NCBI GenBank assembly: GCA_017556125.1
Contig: JAFZCW010000003.1
Location: 1 to 34,379, forward strand
Source: Clostridia bacterium
GTDB lineage: Bacteria > Bacillota_A > Clostridia > Christensenellales > CAG-138
Reading direction: 5' to 3'
DNA: 34,379 bases
The translations under genes and the position numbers were made by a program. Below, piece after piece: positions 1 to 8,012 of this stretch; position 1 is the first letter of the stretch; every line of letters begins with the position of its first letter. A model generated the notes under the pieces. The model saw only the letters and a list, made by a program, of their open reading frames with translations, did no database searches and was not told where the DNA came from.

Positions 1-8
1 ACACGCAA

Positions 9-42
9 CCCCGCATCCTTTTTTGGTGCGGGTGTTTTTTTT
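9..42 (+). terminator. Rho-independent terminator of an upstream gene outside the window
   Basis: A stem CCCGCA (10-15) pairs with TGCGGG (27-32), with two further C-G pairs inside, and is followed by a run of eight T at 35-42. The rnc start codon lies only six bases after the T-run. The gene it terminates is not visible; acpP is the usual neighbour upstream of rnc in Bacillota, but that is inference. Confidence 0.75.
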
Positions 43-48
43 GAAACG

Positions 49-768
49 ATGACCGATAAGCGGATAAAGAGAATTGAAGAAGATCTTGGATATACATTCC
101 AGGATCCGAATATCCTGATCACGGCGCTGACGCATTCCTCCTATGTGCTCGGAGACGGGAAAAAACAGGATTACAATGAACGTCTGGAATTTCTCGGGGA
201 CGCAGTTCTGGAACTGAGTGTCAGCCGGGTGCTTTTCGATGATGAAAGCTCCCTTACGGAAGGTCAGATGACCAGGATGAGGGCGTCCATCGTCTGTGAA
301 AAAACCCTGTTTTCCGCTGCAAAATCTCTTTCACTGCAGAATCATATCATTCTCGGCCACGGGGAGGAGATCAACGCGGGGCGGAACAAACCCTCCGTGC
401 TTTCCGACGCGCTGGAAGCCGTGATCGGAGCCATTTATCTGGACGGAGGATATGACGCGGCGGATCATTTCATAAAAAAGAACATCCTGGCTTCGGTGAA
501 ATGGGATGAACAGGCCTTGATGGACAAGGATTCCAAGACAAAGCTGCAGGAATTTGTTCAGGCGGAACATCTCGGCACCCTAACCTATCAGCTTGTGGGA
601 GAGTCAGGACCCGATCATGATAAAGTGTTTACGGAAGCGCTGCTTCTGAACGGCCAGGAAATTGGCCGTGGACAGGGAAAAAGCAAGCAGGAGGCCGGCC
701 GGGCTGCTGCAGCGGCCGCTATAAAGGTGCTTCAGGACGGGCAGACAGGAGTTAAAAATTGCGATTAA
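49..768 (+). CDS. rnc: Ribonuclease III
   Basis: RNase III cleaves double-stranded RNA in the cytoplasm, including rRNA precursors and structured mRNAs. The 239-residue protein has the family's usual length and two-domain layout. The catalytic signature NERLEFLGDAVLEL is at about residues 43-56, the second acidic cluster DALEAVIGAIYLDGG at about 119-133, and a C-terminal double-stranded-RNA-binding domain from about 160, ending in the typical KSKQEAGRAAAAAAIKVL helix. The start is ATG with no recognisable Shine-Dalgarno (GAAACG precedes it), and a terminator T-run ends six bases upstream. The gene overlaps smc by 10 bases, so the two are probably translated in a coupled way. The rnc-smc-ftsY order is that of B. 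subtilis. Identity is secure; how transcription enters the gene is not visible. Confidence 0.97.
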   Translation: MTDKRIKRIEEDLGYTFQDPNILITALTHSSYVLGDGKKQDYNERLEFLGDAVLELSVSRVLFDDESSLTEGQMTRMRASIVCEKTLFSAAKSLSLQNHIILGHGEEINAGRNKPSVLSDALEAVIGAIYLDGGYDAADHFIKKNILASVKWDEQALMDKDSKTKLQEFVQAEHLGTLTYQLVGESGPDHDKVFTEALLLNGQEIGRGQGKSKQEAGRAAAAAAIKVLQDGQTGVKNCD

Positions 769-3700
769 CCAAACTGGAACTGGCAGGGTTCAAATCATTT
801 GCGAAGAAAACCGAACTGAGCTTTGGAGAGGGCATTACCGCGGTAATCGGTCCGAACGGCTCAGGTAAAAGCAATATAGCTGACGCGATCCGCTGGGTTC
901 TGGGGGAACAAAGCGCCAAAGCTCTCCGCGGAACGCGGATGGAGGATGTCATTTTCAGCGGTACCCAGGAGCGGAAATCACTCGGATACTGTGAAGTGAT
1001 CCTTTCTTTTGACAATTCGGACGGGACGCTTGCCGTTCCGTATCAGGAGGTCGCCGTTTCCCGCAGGCTGTACCGAAACGGCGACAGCGAATACTGCATC
1101 AACAACAACAACTGCAGACTGAAAGACGTGCAGGAACTGTTCCGCGATACCGGAATCGGTAAGGACGGTTATTCGATCATCAGCCAGGGGAAAGTTGACG
1201 AAATCCTATCCAACAAATCGAATGAACGCAGGGTCGCGCTTGAAGAAGCCGCAGGGGTCATGCGTTTCAGAGTCCGTAAGGAAGAAGCCGCGAGAAAACT
1301 GGATAATACCGAAAGGAATCTTGTCAGGCTGGAAGACATTCTTTCCGAGCTGGAAGACAGGCTCGCGCCGCTTGAGCAGCAGAGCGAAACGGCCAAACAG
1401 TACCTGAAACTCCGTGACGAGCTGAAAGACCTTGAAATCAATCAGTTTCTGTATCAGGTGGACCGGTCCAGGGAGCGTCTGAAGAATAACGGATCCGTTC
1501 TGGAGCAGATTGCGTCCCGCGAAAAAGAAATTGAAGTTCAGATCGCTCAGATCCAGGCGGACTGCGCGCAGCTCGAAGACCGCAATACCGGTCTTGACGC
1601 AACGTTGTCCGCTGAACAGAACGAACTGATGTCCGCATTGTCGAAACTGGAGTCGGATATCGGGGAAAGCAATCTCGTCAGGGAAAAGATCCTTCATATC
1701 CGCACGGATATCGACAGAATTACGGACGAGATCACGGGATTAAGGAACAAGGCTTCTCTGATGAAAGCGTCTCTGATGACGGAAGAAGATGACGCGGCAA
1801 AGAAGAAACTGTTTGACGAAATCGACCGGGAAATCCGGGACGCTGAAACGGAAATCGGAAAGCAGGATAAGGATCTTTCCGAGGCCGAGGAGAAAGTGAA
1901 CCGGATCAAGGAAGAGATCATCGATGCCATGAATCAGCTGGCTGATTCCAAGAGCAGTCTTTCCAGATTTGAGACGATGACCGATTCCATACAAGAGAGA
2001 CTGATCTCGATCCGGTCTGAACGCGAATCGCTTCTTCAGAAACGGAAGAGCCTTGAAGAAGAGAAAGCGGAAACGGAGGCGGAAAAAGGCGTTATCCGCG
2101 AATCGATTCTGGAAACCAGCAGACAGCTGAAAGAGGCGATCGACGAACAGGCGAAACTTCAGTCGGAATACAACCGGCTTCTCGGCGAACAGGGCAGACT
2201 GCTGCAGGAATCCGGAAAACTGGAATCAAGGGTTCACCTGCTCCGTGAAATGGACAGATCGCATGAGGGTTATTATTCATCCGTGAAGAATCTGCTCGAG
2301 GATGCGAAACGGAACCAGACGGTCCGCGATTCCGTTATCGGAGTCATCGCGGAGCTGATACGCGTTCCGAAAGAATATGAGAATGCCATCAATATGTCGC
2401 TCGGTTCTTCTCTCCAGAACATCGTGACGCCGTCAGCGGAAGATGCGAAATACCTGATCGACTATCTGAGAGAAAAAGAATACGGCCGGGCAACGTTCCT
2501 GCCTCTCTCCATACTGCGTCCGCAGACCCCGAACCGGGATGAATGCGCGGTTCTGTCGGATCCGTCCTGTATCGGCCTTGCCAGCGATCTTGTGGAGTAC
2601 GATCCGTCTGTCTCGCCGGCTATCAGATATCTGCTCGGAAGGACGATTCTCGTTAAAGATCTTGCCGCGGGCATCGCATTGAAAAAGAAAGGCACAGGCA
2701 GTCTGCAGATCGCGACGCTGGACGGGGATATTATCAGTCATTCCGGCGCAATGAGCGGCGGAAGCCTCCGAAGGAAAGATACGACGCTTCTTGGAAGAAG
2801 ACGCGAAATAGAAGAACTCGATGCGCGGATTTCCGCGATCAGGAAACAAGCCGCAAAGAACACTGAGCTCTGTGAAGAAACGCTGAAAGCCAAGGACGAA
2901 GCCGATCTATTGATCGAAGAACGTAGGGACGCCCATCATGACAGGGAGATCGAACTGACGAAGATCTCGGAAAAGCTGGATATCATTCTGCGCGATATCG
3001 ATCAGAACGGACTTCAGCTGGACAGATTCGACGAAGAAAAGTCACAGCTGGAAGAGAACCTTGCCGATATTGAGATCTCAAAGCAGAAAGCGCTCGAAAT
3101 CCAGAAAAAGATCGACGAGGGGAATGTCGCATCGAGAGAAGATGTCGCCGCGGCGCAGGAAGAACTGTCAGCCATGAGAAAATACCATGAGGAAACGCTT
3201 GCAAAGATCTCGGATCTGAAAGTCCGCAGGATGTCGCTCCAGAAAGAACAGGACGCGCTTGCGGCGGAAAGGAACCGGATCAGGGGCGAGCTCGATGCGG
3301 CCGACAAACGCGTTTCCGAACTCGAACGCCAGAAAAAGGAACTGCAGGATTCCGCAGAAGCTTTCGGAAACGAACTGTCCGGACTCGAATCCCTGATCGA
3401 AACGGAACAGTCCGACGTCTCGTTAAGGAAAGAACAGCAGCAGACCAAAGAAAACGAGCGGATATCCATCTCGGAGAGCCTTTCGGAATTCAGGGCAAAA
3501 CGGGATTCTCTTATTGCGGAGACGCAGCAGCTTACGGAAAACCGTCACAGGATCGAGCTTTCAACAAACCGCGTCGAAATAGAACTGGCAAATATGCAGG
3601 ACCGCATCTGGAACGATTATGAGCTGACACTCGACAATTGCGAACCGTTCAGGCATCCGATCCCCGTCGGCGCGACCGCTTCGCGTATCGGGGAAATACG

Positions 3701-4322
3701 GACGCAGATGCGGGAATTCGGCGATGTAAACATTTCCGCGATCGAGGATTACAACACCGTCAGCGAGAGATTTCATGAACTGTCGACCCAGCGGGACGAT
3801 CTGAGAAAAGCGCAGACGGATCTCAACGTTCTGATCGACGATCTCACAAGAACCATGGAGACGGTGTTCAAAGAGAAATTCACCCTGATTCAGAAGAATT
3901 TCAGCACCGTGTTTACGGAACTGTTCGGCGGAGGAAGCGCGGAGATGGTTCTCTCCGACAAAAATGATGTGCTGGGGTGCGACATTGATATTATTGCTCA
4001 GCCGCCCGGCAAAAAACTGCAGCTTCTTTCGCTTCTGTCCGGCGGGGAGCGTGCTCTTACGGCGATAGCGCTTCTGTTCGCGCTTCTCAAGCTGAAATCG
4101 CCTGCGTTCTGCGTCCTGGATGAAATTGAGTCTTCCCTTGACGAGGCGAACGTTTCGAGATTCGGACAGTATCTGAAGGAATATGCTGCCGTGACGCAGT
4201 TTATCCTCATTACGCACAGAAAGGGAAGCATGGAGGTATGCGATACGCTGTACGGCGTTTCGATGGAGGAGCGCGGCGTCAGCAAAATCGCATCCGCTAA
4301 ATTCGAGGAGGCAGTTTCATGA
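759..4322 (+). CDS. smc: Chromosome segregation protein SMC
   Basis: SMC is the ATPase of bacterial condensin; with ScpA and ScpB it compacts and resolves the nucleoid. The 1187-residue length is typical. Walker A GPNGSGKS is at residues 31-38, a long coiled coil runs to about 515, the hinge spans about 515-640, and a return coil leads to the C-terminal ATPase half with LSGGERAL at about 1093 and Walker B FCVLDEIE at about 1118. The D-loop reads SSLDEANV where AALDEANV is more common, a mild variation. The start is TTG at 759, with CAGGAG 8 bases upstream, and it overlaps the rnc end by 10 bases. The stop overlaps the ftsY start (ATGA). The scpAB partners are not in this window. Confidence 0.97.
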   Translation: MRLTKLELAGFKSFAKKTELSFGEGITAVIGPNGSGKSNIADAIRWVLGEQSAKALRGTRMEDVIFSGTQERKSLGYCEVILSFDNSDGTLAVPYQEVAVSRRLYRNGDSEYCINNNNCRLKDVQELFRDTGIGKDGYSIISQGKVDEILSNKSNERRVALEEAAGVMRFRVRKEEAARKLDNTERNLVRLEDILSELEDRLAPLEQQSETAKQYLKLRDELKDLEINQFLYQVDRSRERLKNNGSVLEQIASREKEIEVQIAQIQADCAQLEDRNTGLDATLSAEQNELMSALSKLESDIGESNLVREKILHIRTDIDRITDEITGLRNKASLMKASLMTEEDDAAKKKLFDEIDREIRDAETEIGKQDKDLSEAEEKVNRIKEEIIDAMNQLADSKSSLSRFETMTDSIQERLISIRSERESLLQKRKSLEEEKAETEAEKGVIRESILETSRQLKEAIDEQAKLQSEYNRLLGEQGRLLQESGKLESRVHLLREMDRSHEGYYSSVKNLLEDAKRNQTVRDSVIGVIAELIRVPKEYENAINMSLGSSLQNIVTPSAEDAKYLIDYLREKEYGRATFLPLSILRPQTPNRDECAVLSDPSCIGLASDLVEYDPSVSPAIRYLLGRTILVKDLAAGIALKKKGTGSLQIATLDGDIISHSGAMSGGSLRRKDTTLLGRRREIEELDARISAIRKQAAKNTELCEETLKAKDEADLLIEERRDAHHDREIELTKISEKLDIILRDIDQNGLQLDRFDEEKSQLEENLADIEISKQKALEIQKKIDEGNVASREDVAAAQEELSAMRKYHEETLAKISDLKVRRMSLQKEQDALAAERNRIRGELDAADKRVSELERQKKELQDSAEAFGNELSGLESLIETEQSDVSLRKEQQQTKENERISISESLSEFRAKRDSLIAETQQLTENRHRIELSTNRVEIELANMQDRIWNDYELTLDNCEPFRHPIPVGATASRIGEIRTQMREFGDVNISAIEDYNTVSERFHELSTQRDDLRKAQTDLNVLIDDLTRTMETVFKEKFTLIQKNFSTVFTELFGGGSAEMVLSDKNDVLGCDIDIIAQPPGKKLQLLSLLSGGERALTAIALLFALLKLKSPAFCVLDEIESSLDEANVSRFGQYLKEYAAVTQFILITHRKGSMEVCDTLYGVSMEERGVSKIASAKFEEAVS

Positions 4323-5215
4323 GCGGAAAATTCGCTTCGTTTTTAAAAGGTCTTACAAAGACAAGAAACAATCTTTTCTCTTCGCTGTTTTCATCGGAAG
4401 ACGCGGTCAATGAGGAGTTTTACGAGGAACTCGAGGAATCCATGATCCTGGCGGACGTCGGTGTGCAGACGACGCAGAACCTGCTCAAAGAGCTGAGGGA
4501 CATGGTTAAAGCCGAAAAGATCCGTTCTAGAGACGACGCGAGAAACGCGCTGGCCGGACGTGTGGCTGAAATGCTTAGGGCGGATTCCGATTTTGTTCCC
4601 GATTCGAATCCTGCGGTTCTGCTGATCGTCGGCGTGAACGGCGTTGGAAAAACCACATCCGTAGGGAAGCTCGCCTATCTGTATAAGAACGAAGGCAGAC
4701 GGCCCATCATCGCGGCTGCGGATACGTTCAGAGCCGCGGCTTCGGAACAGCTTCAGATCTGGGCGGAGCGGGCGGATGTCCCGATCGTAAAGCACGGAGA
4801 AGGAGCCGATCCCGGTGCGGTGGTATTTGACGCGATCAGCGCCTATCAGGCAAGGCAGAGGGATCTGCTTATTGTGGATACTGCGGGAAGGCTCCACAAT
4901 AAGACAAATCTCATGAACGAGCTTGCAAAAATCCAGAGGATCATCGCGAGAGGTCTCCCCGATGTTCCCTGCGAGATTCTTCTGACACTGGACGCCACGA
5001 CAGGACAGAACGCCGTTTCGCAGGTGATCGCATTCTCGGAAATCATCAATGTATCCGGGCTGATCATTACAAAACTGGACGGCACCGCCAAAGGAGGGAT
5101 CGCCGTTTCGCTCAGCAATGACGCGCACGTTCCGGTACGGTTTGTCGGACTCGGAGAGGGCATCGAAGATTTCCAGCGGTTTGAGGCGGAAGATTACGCG
5201 AAGGCACTGTTCTAA
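4319..5215 (+). CDS. ftsY: Signal recognition particle receptor FtsY
   Basis: FtsY is the membrane-associated GTPase that docks SRP-ribosome complexes at the Sec translocon. The 298-residue protein is an NG-domain version: an N-domain helical bundle (about 1-95), then G1 GVNGVGKT at about 105-112, the DTAGRL G3 motif and TKLDGTAKGG G4/closing loop. There is almost no acidic A domain of the E. coli kind, which is normal for Bacillota. The ATG overlaps the smc stop by 4 bases and is preceded by GAGGAGG at good spacing, so translation is coupled to smc. A terminator-like hairpin lies 40 bases after the stop, suggesting that the rnc-smc-ftsY transcript ends here. Ffh, its GTPase partner, is the second gene downstream. 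Confidence 0.97.
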   Translation: MSGKFASFLKGLTKTRNNLFSSLFSSEDAVNEEFYEELEESMILADVGVQTTQNLLKELRDMVKAEKIRSRDDARNALAGRVAEMLRADSDFVPDSNPAVLLIVGVNGVGKTTSVGKLAYLYKNEGRRPIIAAADTFRAAASEQLQIWAERADVPIVKHGEGADPGAVVFDAISAYQARQRDLLIVDTAGRLHNKTNLMNELAKIQRIIARGLPDVPCEILLTLDATTGQNAVSQVIAFSEIINVSGLIITKLDGTAKGGIAVSLSNDAHVPVRFVGLGEGIEDFQRFEAEDYAKALF

Positions 5216-5223
5216 ATTCCTGC

Positions 5224-5252
5224 TTGACAGGACGCGTACCGTGAAGTATTAT
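5224..5252 (+). promoter_or_regulatory. Strong sigma-A promoter for ylxM-ffh
   Basis: TTGACA (5224-5229), a 17-base spacer and TATTAT (5247-5252) nearly match the housekeeping consensus. The predicted transcription start (about 5259) falls inside the left arm of the terminator hairpin 5255-5280. Confidence 0.85.
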
Positions 5253-5254
5253 AT

Positions 5255-5287
5255 GGTGTAAAGCGAATTTGCTTTACACCTTTTTTT
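5255..5287 (+). terminator. Terminator overlapping the ylxM promoter and abutting its start codon
   Basis: A perfect 10-base-pair stem, GGTGTAAAGC (5255-5264) and GCTTTACACC (5271-5280), has a six-base loop and is followed directly by seven T (5281-5287) and then the ATG of ylxM. RNA arriving from ftsY would carry the whole stem. RNA started at the overlapping promoter would lack its first bases. Confidence 0.85.
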
Positions 5288-5626
5288 ATGAAAGACTTGT
5301 TTGAATTCAGCGAACTGCTCGATCAATACGGGGGACTTCTGACAGACCATCAGAGAGAAATAGCCTGTCAGTATGTCTATGAGGATTTCTCGCTGTTTGA
5401 AATTTCCGAACGGACGGGCATTTCCAGACAGGGAGTCCGTGACTGTCTGAATAAGGCCGAGAAAACGCTGCGGCATTATGAGAGCGTTCTCGGACTGGTA
5501 AAGAAAAACAAGACGATCTCATCCGCTGCCGACACGATCGCGGCATGTGCGGACAGAATGGCGGACAACCCGCTGAAAGATGACATCATCCGTTCCGTTA
5601 AACGGATCACCGAGTCACTGGAATGA
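5288..5626 (+). CDS. ylxM: YlxM-family helix-turn-helix protein
   Basis: This 112-residue protein belongs to the YlxM/p13 (UPF0122) family, which is nearly always encoded next to ffh in Bacillota and is thought to modulate the SRP pathway. A sigma-region-4-like helix-turn-helix covers about residues 20-65, with LLTDHQREIACQYVYED and the recognition segment ISERTGISRQGVRD visible. The C-terminal part is helical and charged. The ATG follows the T-run of a terminator without any gap, and no Shine-Dalgarno is present in the predicted leader of about 29 bases, so initiation is atypical. It ends 11 bases before ffh. Family assignment is firm; the molecular role is not settled. Confidence 0.93.
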   Translation: MKDLFEFSELLDQYGGLLTDHQREIACQYVYEDFSLFEISERTGISRQGVRDCLNKAEKTLRHYESVLGLVKKNKTISSAADTIAACADRMADNPLKDDIIRSVKRITESLE

Positions 5627-5637
5627 TAAACTGAGTT

Positions 5638-6969
5638 ATGGCTTTTGAGACAATTACCGGAAAACTGCAGAATATTTTCAAAAATCTGACGAGCCGCGGA
5701 AAGCTCTCCGAGAAGGATGTCCGTGATGCGATGCGCGAGATCAAGCTTGCGCTTCTCGAGGCGGACGTCAACTTTCTCGTAGTCAAGGACTTCATCAAGC
5801 GGACGACGGAACTCGCAGTCGGCGAGAGCGTGCTCGGAAGCCTTACTCCGGGCCAGCAGGTGATCAAAATTGTCAGGGATGAACTCACCAGACTGATGGG
5901 CGAAAGCAACAGCAGGATCAATTTCGGTTCTGTTACGCCTGCTGTCATTCTCGTCTGCGGTCTGCAGGGCGCAGGAAAAACCACGTTCTGCGCAAAACTG
6001 GCCGATCATCTTAACCGGCAGTACCATAAAAAGGTAATGCTCGCGGCCTGCGATGTCTGCCGTCCCGCCGCCATCGATCAGCTGAAAGTACTCGGCGCAA
6101 AGGTCGGGGTCCCGGTATTTGACCGCGGAATGGAGAATCCCGTTGAAACCGCGCGATTGGCGATCGAACGCGCGAGGAGAGATTTCCTTGACGTAGTCAT
6201 CATCGATACGGCAGGTCGCCTTCACATTGACGAGGAAATGATGCAGCAGCTTTCCGACATCAGGGACGCTGTTCATCCTGCCGAAGTGCTTCTTGCCGTT
6301 GACGCCATGACCGGCCAGGACGCTGTCAATGTTGCCGAGACATTCAACAACATGATCGGCGTTACCGGAATCGTTCTGACGAAGCTTGACGGCGATGCCA
6401 GAGGCGGTGCCGCGCTGTCAGTCCGTGCCGTTACGGGGAAGCCGATCAAACTGGTCAGTACCGGAGAAAAGATAGGGGATTTGGAGCCCTTCTATCCGGA
6501 CAGAATGGCGTCCAGGATTCTCGGAATGGGCGACGTTCTGTCGCTGATCGAGAAAGCCGAGCAGGCCTTTGATCAGCAGAAGTCTGTCGAACTTGCGCAG
6601 AAGATCAAAAAGGACGCCTTTACGCTGGACGATTTTCTGGATCAGCTCGAACAGATGAAGAATATGGGATCGATGCAGGATATTCTGAAGATGATTCCGG
6701 GAGGAAACCAGCTTTCCAATGTTGCGATCGATGAGAAGGCCCTCTCTCACACCCAGGCGATCATCCAGTCCATGACCAGGGCGGAACGGGCAAATCCCGA
6801 CATTCTGAACGCTTCCAGAAGGAAGAGGATCGCGAAAGGATGCGGGCTGACCGTTCAGGATGTCAACCGGCTAATGAACCAGTACGCGAACATGAGAAAA
6901 ATGATGAAGCAGTTCAGCGGGGGCAAGTTGAAAAAAGGCAGATTCGGAAGGCTGCCGTTTGGCTTTTAA
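5638..6969 (+). CDS. ffh: Signal recognition particle protein Ffh
   Basis: Ffh is the SRP54 GTPase that binds signal sequences on nascent chains and, with the 4.5S-type RNA, delivers ribosomes to FtsY. The 443 residues show an N domain, a G domain with G1 GLQGAGKT at about 108-115, DTAGRLHID (G3) and TKLDGDARGG, then a methionine-rich M domain from about 320 containing the RRKRIAKGCGL RNA-binding helix. The C-terminus is basic and glycine-rich (FSGGKLKKGRFGR). No good Shine-Dalgarno precedes the ATG; it lies 11 bases after the ylxM stop and may depend on coupling to ylxM translation. Transcription most likely comes from the promoter at 5224-5252. No SRP RNA gene is seen in this window. Confidence 0.97.
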   Translation: MAFETITGKLQNIFKNLTSRGKLSEKDVRDAMREIKLALLEADVNFLVVKDFIKRTTELAVGESVLGSLTPGQQVIKIVRDELTRLMGESNSRINFGSVTPAVILVCGLQGAGKTTFCAKLADHLNRQYHKKVMLAACDVCRPAAIDQLKVLGAKVGVPVFDRGMENPVETARLAIERARRDFLDVVIIDTAGRLHIDEEMMQQLSDIRDAVHPAEVLLAVDAMTGQDAVNVAETFNNMIGVTGIVLTKLDGDARGGAALSVRAVTGKPIKLVSTGEKIGDLEPFYPDRMASRILGMGDVLSLIEKAEQAFDQQKSVELAQKIKKDAFTLDDFLDQLEQMKNMGSMQDILKMIPGGNQLSNVAIDEKALSHTQAIIQSMTRAERANPDILNASRRKRIAKGCGLTVQDVNRLMNQYANMRKMMKQFSGGKLKKGRFGRLPFGF

Positions 6970-6971
6970 TG

Positions 6972-6988
6972 GAAAACCGATGGTTTTC
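6972..6988 (+). other. Intercistronic stem-loop between ffh and rpsP
   Basis: GAAAACC and GGTTTTC form a 7-base-pair stem with a GAT loop just after the ffh stop. Only three T follow, so it is a weak terminator at best; it may be a 3'-end stabiliser or processing site that lets rpsP be expressed at a different level. Confidence 0.5.
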
Positions 6989-7020
6989 GTTTAAGTAATC
7001 ATAAAATTGGAGGAAAAAAC

Positions 7021-7263
7021 ATGCTTAAGATCAGACTGCGCAGAATGGGCGCAAAGAAAAGTCCTTTTTACAGAATCGTTGTTGCGGATTCCCGCGCACC
7101 GCGTGACGGAGCTTTCGTTGAGGAACTGGGTTACTACAATCCCACAACCGAACCGATCGAGCTGAAGGTGGACAATGACGCTGCAGCCGAGTGGATCAAG
7201 AAGGGCGCACAGCCTACTGAAACGGTCCGTGCTCTGCTGAAAAAGAGCGGCGCAATTCAGTAA
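7021..7263 (+). CDS. rpsP: 30S ribosomal protein S16
   Basis: S16 binds 16S rRNA early in 30S assembly. The 80-residue protein is full length and starts with the family's [25 protein letters not shown], followed by the [13 protein letters not shown] segment. A strong GGAGG lies 7 bases before the ATG, consistent with high expression. It is followed after 9 bases by khpA and then rimM and trmD, the order found in B. subtilis apart from the absence of ylqD. Confidence 0.98.
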   Translation: MLKIRLRRMGAKKSPFYRIVVADSRAPRDGAFVEELGYYNPTTEPIELKVDNDAAAEWIKKGAQPTETVRALLKKSGAIQ

Positions 7264-7272
7264 GGGGTACTT

Positions 7273-7500
7273 ATGGACGAACTGGTTCTGTTTATGGCGA
7301 AAAGCCTGGTCAGTTTGCCGGAAGAGGTCAGTGTTAACACCAAACAGGACGGCGACTGCACTGTCATCGAGCTGCATGTCGCGGAACAGGATATGGGCAA
7401 GGTTATCGGACGGCAGGGCAGGATTGCTAAAGCGATCCGCACGATCGTCCGCGCTGCCTCTTTAAAAGAGAATCGAAAATACATGGTGGAGATCATTTGA
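7273..7500 (+). CDS. khpA: KH-domain RNA-binding protein KhpA (YlqC)
   Basis: A 75-residue single-KH-domain protein of the YlqC/KhpA family. In other Bacillota KhpA partners with KhpB (Jag) and influences RNA levels, cell elongation and division; this role is known from homologues, not shown here. The KH GxxG loop reads GRQG within GKVIGRQGRIAKAIR at about residues 42-56, and the protein fills the usual family length. It sits between rpsP and rimM, its conserved position, and its stop overlaps the TTG start of rimM by 4 bases. Confidence 0.95.
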   Translation: MDELVLFMAKSLVSLPEEVSVNTKQDGDCTVIELHVAEQDMGKVIGRQGRIAKAIRTIVRAASLKENRKYMVEII

Positions 7501-8012
7501 AACCGTATTTGAGAATTGGATACATCGTGCGTCCTCACGGCGTGCACGGTGCATTGAAAGTTATGCCTGAGACCGATGACCTGAACAGATTCAGATCATT
7601 GGATCAGGCATATATTGAGTATCCGGACCGTTATGAACCCGTAAAAGTGTCGGACGTGAAGATACAGAGTTCCAGCGTTGTTGTCCGGATCGAAACCTGC
7701 AATTCCATGGAGGAGGCCGCAGGCCTGAAAGGCCGCTTCCTGTGCGTGGACCGGGCGCATGCCGTCAGTCTGCCGGAAGGGTCCTATTTTATCTGCGATC
7801 TGATAGGCTGCGATGTCTATGATACGGACGGCGGATACTACGGAAAAATCACGGACGTCTACGCGACCGGCGCGAACGACGTGTATGAAATCGCGAATGG
7901 GAAGCTGTCCGTTCCGGCTTTGTCGAAACTGATCGCTTCGGTTGATTTTGAAGAGAACCGGATGGTTTTCCATGCGGATGTTCTCAGGGAGGTCGGACTG
8001 TTTGAAGATTGA
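7497..8012 (+). CDS. rimM: Ribosome maturation factor RimM
   Basis: RimM assists late 30S assembly by binding S19 and the 16S 3' domain. The 171-residue protein has the N-terminal barrel opening with LRIGYIVRPHGVHGALKV (the GxxxxPHGxxG motif) and a C-terminal PRC-type barrel from about residue 95. The start is TTG at 7497, inside the khpA stop, with GGAG 6 bases upstream. Its end overlaps the trmD start by 11 bases. The pairing with rpsP and trmD is the classic rpsP-rimM-trmD-rplS operon. Confidence 0.96.
   Translation: MKPYLRIGYIVRPHGVHGALKVMPETDDLNRFRSLDQAYIEYPDRYEPVKVSDVKIQSSSVVVRIETCNSMEEAAGLKGRFLCVDRAHAVSLPEGSYFICDLIGCDVYDTDGGYYGKITDVYATGANDVYEIANGKLSVPALSKLIASVDFEENRMVFHADVLREVGLFED

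Noticed and set aside
6972..6988. Stem-loop after ffh as a full terminator
   Set aside because: Only three T follow the stem and rpsP has no clear promoter after it, so I list it only as a stem-loop.
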